Shown here one piece after another: positions 43,552 through 52,437 of a stretch of 64,000 nucleotides of DNA. Each line of letters starts with the position of its first letter. The first letter of the stretch is position 1. This DNA is from JACPUW01 sp049115495 (GTDB lineage: Bacteria; Bacteroidota; Bacteroidia; CAILMK01; JACPUW01), in the NCBI GenBank assembly GCA_049115495.1, contig JAGDZV010000001.1:248001-312000 (forward strand). The letters are read 5' to 3'. Below the pieces are notes generated by a model that saw only the letters and a list, made by a program, of their open reading frames with translations, was not told the DNA's origin and searched no databases. Position numbers and translations under genes: made by a program.

Positions 43552-45390
43552 TTAGCTCATTTCAAGCATTTCATTATTAATAGCATAAATATGATCAGCT
43601 ATCTTTTCTAGGTTAGAAACGATTTCAACTAATGCTAGGCCTGTTTGGAAAGAAATAGTTGAATTCTCAATTTCAATAAAGAATGAATTCTTTAAGTTGT
43701 CTCGTATTTCATTTATTTCCATCTCAAGCTTACTTACATCTTCTTTAGTAAATTTAGTAGCAACTTCCTTGTCCAATGCTTCAAGCAACATTTCGTAGGC
43801 TTTATCAACCCTAATGGTCATTGCTTTTAAACTTTCTAAACTCTCTTCATTTATCTCAATTTGCTCCTCTCTTTGAGCCAAATGCAGCATAATCTTTTCA
43901 TTAAGGTCACCGATGCGCTCAAGATCATTAATAATTGACCAAATTCTTCGAATTTTTGAAGCTGTATTTTTACTCAAATTATGCATTGAAAGCGCAGCGA
44001 GGTAACGAGCCAATTCTTTCTCTTTCTCATCGCACTCCTCTTCAAATTTGCTAATTTTCTTTATACCTTTTTTGGTCTTCTTAGCATTATCCTTATACAA
44101 AATGGCCAGGTTTGTTGCGTACATTTTCTTTGTAAGCTTGCCAAATTCTGTCAACTCATTCTGTGCTTCAACTACGGCAAGTTCTGGTGTTGCCATCATA
44201 CCGTAATCCAAAAACTTGAGGGCTTCAATACTTTCTGCCCCTTTACTTAACAAATAGGTTACCGCCTTAACAAACTGTGGTACAAACCAAACAAGTAATA
44301 GTGTATTAATTATATTAAATGAAGTATGAAAAACAGCCAAACCAATAGGCGCCAAATCACTTGTGGCCGCTGAGGCATTTAATAAATCAACTTGATCTGG
44401 GCTTATGCCACAGCCTAAGCTAAACACATTGCAATATGCTCCCAAACTTTTGGTGACCACCCAGTTTGAAAATGTTAGAAAGGGTCTAAATAGAATTAAC
44501 ATCCATAAAACACCTGCCAAGTTAAATAGTGTATGCGCCATTGCTGCCCGCCTTGCATTTAAATTAGCCATTAAACTAGCCAATTGAGCAGTAATTGTTG
44601 TTCCAATGTTCTCACCCAAAACCATTGCGGCAGCCGTTGGAAAATCAATCCAGCCTTTACTTAACAACACAATAGTAAGCGCCATTGAGGCTGAAGATGA
44701 TTGGACTACAATTGTTAAAACAGTACCAACAAGTATAAAAATAATTAAAGAGCCAAAGCCTAATCCAGACCATCCTTGAATAAACTCAAGAATTTCAGGA
44801 TTGCTTTTTATATCAGGTACAGATTCTTTTAGTAATCCTAGGCCAAAAAACAACAAAGCAAAACCAATAATGAACTCAGCCCAGTTTTTAACTCTATCGT
44901 TTCCAAAAAACATAAATGGAAACGTGATCCCCATAATTGGTAAGGCCAACTTGGCTACTGACACTTTAAGACCAAACATGGCAACTATCCAACCGGTTAC
45001 AGTTGTTCCAATGTTTGCTCCCATAATTACACCAATAGATTCCGTTAATGTAAAAAGTCCGGCATTTGTAAAACTTACTACCATTACAGTAGTGGCTGAA
45101 GAAGATTGAACAATTGTGGTTACTAAAAAACCTGTTACAACGGCCACAAACCTGTTAGATGTAAGAGTTCTTAATACCTGCCTAAGTTTAGAACCTGCGG
45201 CTTTTTGGATTCCCTCACTCATGTACTTCATTCCAAATAGGAATAATCCAAGAGAACCTAATAGTTTAAGAAAATCGCCTACAGAGTAAATTGATTCATC
45301 AGATGAAGACGAAGAAGAGTCTGCAAATGCCCACACCGAAACAAAGAAGAATACGGCTATTGCAAGCAAGAACTTTTTTGAAACTTTCAT
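43552..45390 (-). CDS. Sodium/phosphate cotransporter with PhoU-like domain
   Basis: A 612-residue protein of the NptA/PNaS family. After a signal or first helix and a Ser-rich stretch, the membrane domain has the duplicated signature TIVQSSSATTVMVV and IVVQSSSASMALTIV, with GANIGTTVTGW and GENIGTTITAQ following each. Residues about 410-605 form a PhoU-like helical domain (RRIWSIINDLERIGDLNEKI, VEIVSNLEKIADHIYAIN), a fusion common in this family. It imports, or controls export of, phosphate with sodium. It is divergent from a phosphate-type porin, which fits a joint role. Confidence 0.92.
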   Translation of the reverse strand: MKVSKKFLLAIAVFFFVSVWAFADSSSSSSDESIYSVGDFLKLLGSLGLFLFGMKYMSEGIQKAAGSKLRQVLRTLTSNRFVAVVTGFLVTTIVQSSSATTVMVVSFTNAGLFTLTESIGVIMGANIGTTVTGWIVAMFGLKVSVAKLALPIMGITFPFMFFGNDRVKNWAEFIIGFALLFFGLGLLKESVPDIKSNPEILEFIQGWSGLGFGSLIIFILVGTVLTIVVQSSSASMALTIVLLSKGWIDFPTAAAMVLGENIGTTITAQLASLMANLNARRAAMAHTLFNLAGVLWMLILFRPFLTFSNWVVTKSLGAYCNVFSLGCGISPDQVDLLNASAATSDLAPIGLAVFHTSFNIINTLLLVWFVPQFVKAVTYLLSKGAESIEALKFLDYGMMATPELAVVEAQNELTEFGKLTKKMYATNLAILYKDNAKKTKKGIKKISKFEEECDEKEKELARYLAALSMHNLSKNTASKIRRIWSIINDLERIGDLNEKIMLHLAQREEQIEINEESLESLKAMTIRVDKAYEMLLEALDKEVATKFTKEDVSKLEMEINEIRDNLKNSFFIEIENSTISFQTGLALVEIVSNLEKIADHIYAINNEMLEMS

Positions 45391-45534
45391 TAAAAATACT
45401 TAAAGCATTGCAAATGTATACTTAACAATAAACCAAATTCTAGAAATGAAACCGAAAAATAGATTACAAGCCAAAGTCATTGAATTTGAGTAGATTAATT
45501 CATCAATATTAAGATACTTAACAATTTGATAATA

Positions 45535-45563
45535 TTGGATTCGGTTCAATTCTTGTCTCTTTG
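45535..45563 (+). promoter_or_regulatory. Candidate promoter of the O/P porin gene
   Basis: A -33-like TTG (45535-45537) is separated by 18 bases from TCTCTTTG (45556-45563), one mismatch from the Bacteroidota -7 motif TAnnTTTG. It lies 41 bases before the ATG at 45605. Confidence 0.3.
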
Positions 45564-45604
45564 CAGTCTTAACGGTAATTTAAAGGTTTAATAACATTTT
45601 CTTA

Positions 45605-46795
45605 ATGAGACGATTAATCAACAAAAGCTTTGTATTGGTATTACTTTTAATAGTTTTAACTGTTCAAGGTCAAGGTCAAATTGATTCGGACTTTCAATTT
45701 GGTAAAGGAATTAACTTCAAATCAACTGAAGGAGATTTTGAGATGAAACTTCAAATGCGATTTCAAACCCTCTTTACAGCTGATTTTCCTACAGATGATT
45801 TTAACAGTATTGAAACAAATGCTTTAATAAGAAGATCTAGACTAAAATTATCAGGAAAAGCTACTGACAGGCTTAAGTTTAAACTTGAGTATGGCTTAAG
45901 CAATAGAGATTTCTCTAGTGAGATACCAGAGTCAGGCAATCAGGCCAATATGATTTTAGATGCGGTATTAAAGTATAAGCTTACCAACTCATTGAGTCTT
46001 TGGTTTGGGCAAACGAAATTACCAAGCAACAGAGAGCGAGTAATCTCTTCTCAAAACATGCAATTGGTTGACCGTAGCTTGCTAAATAAGTACTTTACGC
46101 TTGACCGCGATATTGGCTTTCAATTAAGAAATGAACATACCTTAGGTAATGTAATATTGAGAGAATACTTTGCCCTTTCTCAAGGAGAAGGAAGAAATAT
46201 AACAGCAGGAAACTTTGGAGGTTATGATTACACTTTTCATGCTGAAATTTTACCTTTTGGAGACTTCTCTAAAAAAGGAGATTTCTTAGGATCATCAGTA
46301 AATTTCGTAAAAGGAGAATCTAACGATGATGATGGAAAGTTGTCTCTAGGATTTACTTATAGCTACAATAACAATACAACACGATCAGGTGGTCAGTTAG
46401 GTAAATTCATACTTGACACCATGGGTAATTATGCTATGGCCAATATGCAAACTACCATTTTTGATGCCATTTACAAATACAAGCGCTTCTCTTTTATGAA
46501 TGAAACTGCTTGGAGAAGATCTGATGCTCAAGATGAATACTACAATGATTTGTTTGTTGAAGGTTGGTCTTACAACAATATGGTTGGCGTAATGCTAAAT
46601 AGTAAATCTGAAGTATCGTTTAGACATACCCACGTAAATGCTAATCAAACAGGAGTAGTTGATATGTATACATTAGGATTCTCAAGATACGTACTAAAAC
46701 ACGCCTTAAAATTTCAAACAGACTGCAGTATTACCTCTAACGAAAGTGGTGAGAATGCCCTTTTATTTAGGTTTCAAACAGAAGTTGCCTTTTAA
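45605..46795 (+). CDS. Outer-membrane porin of the phosphate-selective O/P family
   Basis: A 396-residue barrel protein with a signal peptide (MRRLINKSFVLVLLLIVLTVQGQ). Family features are FQFGKGINFKSTEGDFEMKLQMRFQ after the signal, ALIRRSRLKLSGKATDRLKFKLEYGLS, and LVDRSLLNKYFTLDRDIGFQ, ending in the aromatic-terminated strand RFQTEVAF. It should let phosphate or other anions cross the outer membrane. It is divergent from the Na/Pi cotransporter across 214 bp, suggesting common regulation. A terminator lies 26 bp downstream. Confidence 0.9.
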   Translation: MRRLINKSFVLVLLLIVLTVQGQGQIDSDFQFGKGINFKSTEGDFEMKLQMRFQTLFTADFPTDDFNSIETNALIRRSRLKLSGKATDRLKFKLEYGLSNRDFSSEIPESGNQANMILDAVLKYKLTNSLSLWFGQTKLPSNRERVISSQNMQLVDRSLLNKYFTLDRDIGFQLRNEHTLGNVILREYFALSQGEGRNITAGNFGGYDYTFHAEILPFGDFSKKGDFLGSSVNFVKGESNDDDGKLSLGFTYSYNNNTTRSGGQLGKFILDTMGNYAMANMQTTIFDAIYKYKRFSFMNETAWRRSDAQDEYYNDLFVEGWSYNNMVGVMLNSKSEVSFRHTHVNANQTGVVDMYTLGFSRYVLKHALKFQTDCSITSNESGENALLFRFQTEVAF

Positions 46796-46821
46796 TAGGT
46801 TAAAAATAAAAAGCCTGTATA

Positions 46822-46859
46822 AAATCCCTTATCCATTCTATTAGGTAAGGGATTTTTTT
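46822..46859. terminator. Intrinsic terminator between the O/P porin and mutS
   Basis: AAATCCCTTA and TAAGGGATTT (46822-46831 and 46846-46855) pair perfectly over 10 bp and are followed by T residues on the + strand. An A-rich left flank gives weaker T-tracts on the - strand, so it may serve both convergent genes. Confidence 0.8.
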
Positions 46860-46872
46860 ATGTGATTAAAAA

Positions 46873-49479
46873 CTACTTAACTAACCCTTTCAAGTAATTC
46901 AATTTCATAAGGGCTTCCATTGGTGTGGTTGCGTTTATGTCAAGATTCTTAAGTTCCTTTTTAAGCTTTTTGCTTGTGGCATCATCAACTTCAAAAAGGC
47001 TCATTTGCACTTGACTCGGTCCCGCATTTTTAAGTTTGTCCTTATGCTGAATGCTGTCTTGTTTGTCTTCTAATAAACCTAAAAGCTCATTGGCTCGCAT
47101 TACTACGGTTTGTGGTACGCCAGCCATTTGTGCCACATGAATACCAAAACTATGCTCGCTGCCACCAGGTTGTAGCTTTCGCATAAACACCACTTTATCT
47201 TTTACTTCTTTTACGCTTACGTGATAATTCTTAACCCGCTCTTTTTTCTCAGCAATTTCGTTGAGCTCATGGTAGTGCGTGGCAAAAATGGTTTTGGGGC
47301 GGTAAGGATGATCATTTAAATACTCTGAGATTGACCACGCAATTGAAACGCCGTCATAAGTACTCGTTCCTCGGCCAATCTCATCAAGCAATATCAAGCT
47401 TCGCTCCGAAAAGTTATTTAGAATACTTGCTGTCTCGGTCATTTCAACCATAAAGGTAGATTCACCGCTGCTTAAATTGTCACTTGCTCCTACCCTAGTA
47501 AATACCTTATCAACTATACCAAGCTTGGCATTTTTCGCGGGTACAAAACAACCCATTTGCGCCATTAGCACAATCAATGCGGTTTGACGTAAGACAGCAG
47601 ATTTACCCGACATATTTGGTCCAGTAAGTATGATAAGCTGCTGGGTATCATTATCAAGAAAGATGTCATTTGGAATATAATCCGCTCCCATTGGTAGCGT
47701 TTGCTCAATTACCGCATGTCGCCCATATTTAATCTCAATTTGCTTGCCTTGGTTAATTTCAGGTTTGCAGTAATCATAAAGCTCAGAAATTCTAGCAAAA
47801 GAAAGCAGCACATCAATTCTTGCAACCGTATTTGAGTTTTGCTGAATGGGTTGAATATACTCAGCCAATTCTGCTAATAGCTCACCGTAAATTTTCTGCT
47901 CAAGAGCAATGAGTTTTTCTTCAGCTGATAAAATCTTTTCTTCATATTCTTTTAGCTCTTGGGTAATGTATCGCTCTGCACTTACTAGCGTTTGCTTCCT
48001 TACCCATTCTTCGGGTACGCGGTCTTTATGTGTGTTTCTTACTTCTAAATAATAGCCGAAAACATTATTAAAACCAATTTTAAGGCTTGTTATCCCTGTT
48101 CTTTCAATTTCAGATTGTTGTAATTGAACCAGATAATCTTTACCAGAAGTTGAAAGCTTTCGGTATTCATCCAAATCAGCATCTATTCCATCTTTTATCA
48201 ATCCTCCTTTATTTGTAGCTGCTGGCGGATCATCTTGAATAACCTGACCTATACGCTGCCTTACTTGGTTGCAATTATTAATCTGCTCGGCAAGCGAATT
48301 GAATTCACCAATGCCTTTTACTTCTAAAACAGACTTTATTTCAACAATAGCATCAAGGGCCTTTTTTACCTGATTTACTTCTCTGGGGTTTACCCGTTGC
48401 ATGGCTACTTTAGAAATGAGCCGCTCTAAATCTCCAATTTGTTTTAGTTGCTCAATTAAAGGATCGGCCATCTCCTCTTGCTGAAAAAGCTCCACCAACT
48501 TTTGCCTCCGCAAAATGGCATTTTCATCAATCAGCGGCATTAATACCCAATTCTTTAATAACCTTGCGCCCATTGGTGTTTTGGTTTTATCAAGCACATC
48601 AATTAGGCATTTACCTTCTCCTTGGCTCGGAAAAACCAGTTCTAGATTCCTAATGGTAAACCTATCTAGCCACACAGCATCGTTGGCTTCAATTCTTCTT
48701 ATTGAATTGATATGCTGAAGCTGCGTGTGCTTATTTTCATTTAAATAATGAAGAATAACTCCCGCCGCAATTACACCATCATCTAGCTCTTCAACGCCGT
48801 AACCTTTGAGCGATTGGGTATTGAAATGATGAAGAAGTTTCTCTCTTGCAAAATCATTACTAAAAAGCCAATCTTCTAAATAATAAGTATAAAGTTTAGC
48901 ACCAAAAGCTTGCTTAAAATCATCTTGTTTCGCTTTTGAATGTAATACTTCAGCAGGCCTAAAAGATTGAATCAATTTATCAGCAAATTCCTTATTGCCT
49001 TCGCTCAAGTAAAATTCTCCTGTGGTTAAATCACAAAGCGCAACGCCTATTGAATCTTTACCAAAATGCACTGAAGCTAAAAAGTTATTACTCTTGTGGT
49101 CTATACTTTTATCGCTAAGTGCAGTACCCGGTGTTACCAATTCAGTTACGCCACGTTTTACAATTTTTTTAGTGGCCTTTGGATCTTCTAATTGCTCACA
49201 AACCGCAACCCTAACACCACTATTTACCAATTTTGGCATGTATACATCAAGGGCGTGATGCGGAAAACCAGCCAACTCAACATGGCTGGCCTTGCCATTA
49301 GCACGCTTTGTTAATGTAATACCCAATACATCACTTGCGGCAATGGCGTCTTCGCCAAAGGTTTCGTAAAAATCGCCCACTCTAAAAAGCAATATTGCAT
49401 CGGGGTACTTAGCCTTCATGGCATAATACTGCTTCATTAAAGGGGTTTCTGTATACTTCTTCTTGACTTTTGTACTCAA
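46873..49479 (-). CDS. mutS: DNA mismatch repair protein MutS
   Basis: An 868-residue MutS1. The N-terminal mismatch-reading motif is FRVGDFYETFGEDA (Phe-x-Glu as FYE). The ATPase has Walker A GPNMSGKSAVLRQ, signature region SSGESTFMVEM and Walker B LILLDEIGRGTSTYDG, then ATHYHELNEI. Length and order match the family. It starts at TTG (49479) as MSTKVKKKYTETPLMKQYY; the ATG at codon 15 would remove conserved residues. An AGGAAAAG stretch lies upstream of the TTG. It is divergent from an rRNA/tRNA methyltransferase 73 bp away. Confidence 0.95.
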   Translation of the reverse strand: MSTKVKKKYTETPLMKQYYAMKAKYPDAILLFRVGDFYETFGEDAIAASDVLGITLTKRANGKASHVELAGFPHHALDVYMPKLVNSGVRVAVCEQLEDPKATKKIVKRGVTELVTPGTALSDKSIDHKSNNFLASVHFGKDSIGVALCDLTTGEFYLSEGNKEFADKLIQSFRPAEVLHSKAKQDDFKQAFGAKLYTYYLEDWLFSNDFAREKLLHHFNTQSLKGYGVEELDDGVIAAGVILHYLNENKHTQLQHINSIRRIEANDAVWLDRFTIRNLELVFPSQGEGKCLIDVLDKTKTPMGARLLKNWVLMPLIDENAILRRQKLVELFQQEEMADPLIEQLKQIGDLERLISKVAMQRVNPREVNQVKKALDAIVEIKSVLEVKGIGEFNSLAEQINNCNQVRQRIGQVIQDDPPAATNKGGLIKDGIDADLDEYRKLSTSGKDYLVQLQQSEIERTGITSLKIGFNNVFGYYLEVRNTHKDRVPEEWVRKQTLVSAERYITQELKEYEEKILSAEEKLIALEQKIYGELLAELAEYIQPIQQNSNTVARIDVLLSFARISELYDYCKPEINQGKQIEIKYGRHAVIEQTLPMGADYIPNDIFLDNDTQQLIILTGPNMSGKSAVLRQTALIVLMAQMGCFVPAKNAKLGIVDKVFTRVGASDNLSSGESTFMVEMTETASILNNFSERSLILLDEIGRGTSTYDGVSIAWSISEYLNDHPYRPKTIFATHYHELNEIAEKKERVKNYHVSVKEVKDKVVFMRKLQPGGSEHSFGIHVAQMAGVPQTVVMRANELLGLLEDKQDSIQHKDKLKNAGPSQVQMSLFEVDDATSKKLKKELKNLDINATTPMEALMKLNYLKGLVK

Positions 49480-49552
49480 GTTAAATTACTTTTCCTGTGT
49501 TGGGCTCAATTGGTAATGAGCTATAATTGCGTGAAGGTAAAAAATTGAACCA

Positions 49553-50092
49553 ATGCGAAAGCTCAAGCTTGATGAATTGAACCGCCCAAGTGTGGAAGAA
49601 TTTTCGAAAATGAAAAAGATTCCACTGGTGGTAGTACTAGATAATATTCGCAGTATGCAAAATGTGGGTTCGGTATTTAGAACATCTGATGCCTTTGCTG
49701 TGGAAAAAATAGTGCTCTGCGGAATTACAGCCCGCCCACCACACCGAGATATTCAAAGAGCTGCTTTAGGCGCAACTGAAAGTGTAGCGTGGAGCTACGA
49801 TCAAAATATTGAGACAGCGCTTAAAAACCTTAAAGCAGAAGATTATCAAGTAATTGGGCTTGAGCAAACAAGTGAAAGCGTTTTGATGAATGCTGGTGAA
49901 TTTAAGCCTGATGTTTCTACTAAATACGCTTTGGTGCTCGGCAATGAAGTTGAAGGAATTAGTGATTCGGCTTTACCGCAACTTGACCTTGCACTTGAAA
50001 TACCTCAATCAGGCACCAAACACTCGCTCAATGTTTCAGTTGCTGCAGGAGTGGCCATTTGGTGGTTTTATGAAAAACTTGCTCAATGCTAA
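49553..50092 (+). CDS. TrmH/SpoU-family RNA 2'-O-methyltransferase
   Basis: A 179-residue SPOUT-fold methyltransferase. All three family motifs are present: DNIRSMQNVGSVFRTSDA (with the catalytic Arg), YALVLGNEVEGIS and LEIPQSGTKHSLNVSVAAGVAIW, which make the knotted SAM site. It methylates a ribose in rRNA or tRNA; the target cannot be read from sequence. There is no N-terminal substrate-recognition extension, so it is a minimal form. It is divergent from mutS. Confidence 0.9.
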   Translation: MRKLKLDELNRPSVEEFSKMKKIPLVVVLDNIRSMQNVGSVFRTSDAFAVEKIVLCGITARPPHRDIQRAALGATESVAWSYDQNIETALKNLKAEDYQVIGLEQTSESVLMNAGEFKPDVSTKYALVLGNEVEGISDSALPQLDLALEIPQSGTKHSLNVSVAAGVAIWWFYEKLAQC

Positions 50093-50212
50093 TAGTGAAT
50101 TTTCATTGAGAAAAATCTCAAGAATTCATTCAACTCTTATTCCTAATGAATTAACATTCTCGATATTGTTTAGAACTGTTTTTTTTGAATATTTGAAAAA
50201 AGGCCTTATTAA

Positions 50213-51775
50213 ATGAAAGTATTAGGTGGTTTACTGTTTTGGGTATTTATTGCGTCTTTGTCTTATGGGCAAAAAACAAAAAAGGTTCATAAAGGGGATA
50301 GACTTGGTATTTATGAAAAGTATTATGTAATGGCAAGCGACCATTCAATAAAACATGGTACTTATGAAAAATATGACAACAGGAGACTCATAGAAACGGG
50401 TGAATACAAAGAAGGCGAACGGATTGGCGAGTGGTTTTTTTATAAGTACGACAAAGTCATTAAGAGGAATATATACTCAAAAGACTCATTAATTAGTATA
50501 ACAAGAAATGGAAGTATCATTAAAAAAACTTCTTTTCTTTCTTCCAATCCAAACGTTAAAAACGGCCCGTATACAGAAAGAATTGACAATCTAATTACAG
50601 TTAGGGGTGAATATTTGAATGGCTATAAAAATGGAAACTGGATAAATAATTCGAATAGAGATTTTCGTATAGAAACAGAGTTCTTAAATGGTTCACTTGT
50701 AAAACAAACCATTTATTGTGATTCACTTCAACCATTTGAAATAAAGTATTCTAATGGATTAAAACAGGGTACTGTAAAGATTAAGTATGCGAATAATGGT
50801 TTGAAGCATGTGATGTACTACGAGAATGGACTCTTAAACGGAGTAAAAGAATGTTATGAAAAGAATGGAAATCTACTATGGTCTATTAACTATGAAAATG
50901 GAATAAAAGATGGTATTGAGAAGAAATATCACTCAAATGGCAAGGTGGCTCAAGTATGTGAATATAAAAGTGGAAAGCTAAATGGTAATCAAAGAAAATT
51001 TAACGAGAATGAAGAATTGGTACTTGAAACCATTTTCGTAGATGGCGTTTTCAAGAAAGTTCTTAGCGCCTTTGGATATGAAGACGGTGAAAAAATAGCT
51101 TATGTAAAAGATGGTAATGGAAAACTAAATCTAGAAATAGGTGCTAGGTCTGAGTTTTATAATTTAAGTTTTGAAAACGGTTATTTAAACGGAGAGCAAA
51201 AAATACTGAATGCAGTTTCTGGCTATTCAATTATAGAAAACTACAATGATGGGGAGCTCAACGGACTAATTACGACAAAGGACAAAAGTGACAAATTGCT
51301 TATGCAAGGAAAAGTTCAAGATTCAATCAAAATTGGACTTTGGAAATTGTACAGTTCCGGAGTTGATTCAATAATTGAAGTGGAATTTAAACCAGACCAT
51401 AAAAAAGGGTACATGCCAAAGGTGAGATTGAACGAACTATTTATAGTTGAACCTTATTTACCACAGAGTACCGAACCATCTTTTCCTAATGGAAAAATGG
51501 CATATTACAAACATTTACGTACATATTTGGTATATCCTAAAATAGAGCGTGAAAACAGTATAGAAGGGACTTCATATATTGAATTTATTGTATATGAAGA
51601 TGGTACTATTGAAGGATTAAGAATAACTGAAGGCTTGGAGATGAAGGCCACAAAGAATATGCACTTTGAAGCCATGGAGATTGTAAATAAAATGCCAAGT
51701 TGGACTCCGTCAACAGAAGACCTTATACCTTCACGTAATACTGTTCATTTACCAATAAGGTTCAAACTCCGCTAA
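50213..51775 (+). CDS. Secreted YwqK/MORN-repeat protein with TonB C-terminal domain
   Basis: A 520-residue protein with a signal peptide (MKVLGGLLFWVFIASLSYGQ). Residues about 35-400 are a series of YwqK/MORN-like beta-hairpin repeats of about 22 residues (for example YYENGLLNGVKECYEKNGNL, YENGIKDGIEKKYHSNGKV). Residues about 430-520 form a TonB_C-like domain (YPKIERENSIEGTSYIEFIVYEDGTIEG and MPSWTPS). TonB_C on a secreted protein is usually a periplasmic interaction module, not energy transduction. Function is unknown. Its stop overlaps the end of the convergent gene by 4 bp. Confidence 0.8.
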   Translation: MKVLGGLLFWVFIASLSYGQKTKKVHKGDRLGIYEKYYVMASDHSIKHGTYEKYDNRRLIETGEYKEGERIGEWFFYKYDKVIKRNIYSKDSLISITRNGSIIKKTSFLSSNPNVKNGPYTERIDNLITVRGEYLNGYKNGNWINNSNRDFRIETEFLNGSLVKQTIYCDSLQPFEIKYSNGLKQGTVKIKYANNGLKHVMYYENGLLNGVKECYEKNGNLLWSINYENGIKDGIEKKYHSNGKVAQVCEYKSGKLNGNQRKFNENEELVLETIFVDGVFKKVLSAFGYEDGEKIAYVKDGNGKLNLEIGARSEFYNLSFENGYLNGEQKILNAVSGYSIIENYNDGELNGLITTKDKSDKLLMQGKVQDSIKIGLWKLYSSGVDSIIEVEFKPDHKKGYMPKVRLNELFIVEPYLPQSTEPSFPNGKMAYYKHLRTYLVYPKIERENSIEGTSYIEFIVYEDGTIEGLRITEGLEMKATKNMHFEAMEIVNKMPSWTPSTEDLIPSRNTVHLPIRFKLR

Positions 51776-52335
51776 AAAGCAAGCGTAAACTTAGGATCCC
51801 GAAACAAGTCAGCCAACTCAGGTGGAATGTTGAAATACTCATCCTTGAAGCGATCAATCTCGTCTTTGGTTTCTGGCGAAAGCAATTCTTGAATTTCTTC
51901 TAAAGCTGCGCCGCTCATCATGTATGGGAATTGATTTTGAATCATTTTACCGCCCCTAAACATACCGTAAATCTGATATTCTTCTTGTTCTTCTCTAGCA
52001 GAATCGTTTACCAAACAGTTGCCTAACCACTTGTCAGTATCATATTCCTGATGTTGAAGCTCTTGAGCTCTTTCTTGAAAGCGCGCATTTTCCAACATGT
52101 ACTTTTCAACCGCCACCATTGAGTCTTTGCTCATTTGCCCACGCATATTATCTGCACAAGGCATGCAAATGGCATATTCAAAAACTACTTCGGTTTTTCT
52201 AAAAGCCTTTTCAATGATGTAAGGTTCATCACTTTTCAAAAGATCCTTTTCGCAGAACTGACATTTTTGAATGGGTTCTTCGGTAATGGTGTCAAAAAAT
52301 ATAGTAGGAATATCTCTGTGGTGTCCGTAAAACAT
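51772..52335 (-). CDS. Conserved hypothetical protein with a zinc-ribbon-like Cys cluster
   Basis: A 187-residue soluble protein. Two CxxC pairs in the first half (KCQFCEKDLL and AICMPCADNM) suggest a zinc ribbon separated by about 30 residues. The rest is acidic and helical, with FRGGKMIQNQFPYMMSGAALEEIQELLSPETKDEIDRF and PPELADLFRDPKFTLAF at the end. I have the impression that this type is conserved in Bacteroidota, but the function is unknown. It lies just downstream of leuS on the same strand, separated by a 102-base gap with a long hairpin. Confidence 0.7.
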   Translation of the reverse strand: MFYGHHRDIPTIFFDTITEEPIQKCQFCEKDLLKSDEPYIIEKAFRKTEVVFEYAICMPCADNMRGQMSKDSMVAVEKYMLENARFQERAQELQHQEYDTDKWLGNCLVNDSAREEQEEYQIYGMFRGGKMIQNQFPYMMSGAALEEIQELLSPETKDEIDRFKDEYFNIPPELADLFRDPKFTLAF

Positions 52336-52369
52336 CGGTTTGTTACTGGTTATTTGTAATTGGTTATTA

Positions 52370-52428
52370 GTTAATGGTTATTGGTTTGTTAACTCAATTT
52401 TCAATTCAGCCAACCAATAACCGTTAAC
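52370..52428. repeat. Long inverted repeat between leuS and its downstream neighbour
   Basis: GTTAATGGTTATTGGTT (52370-52386) and AACCAATAACCGTTAAC (52412-52428) pair over 17 bases with one G-U wobble around a 25-base loop. A partial copy of the same words (GGTTATTTGTAATTGGTTATTAG) precedes it. It may be a dispersed intergenic repeat or an attenuator/terminator after leuS. Confidence 0.65.
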
Positions 52429-52437
52429 TATTTTATA

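Noticed and set aside
46873..49479. MutS start at the internal ATG (codon 15)
   Set aside because: It would remove residues that normally precede the mismatch-binding block; the TTG start keeps them.
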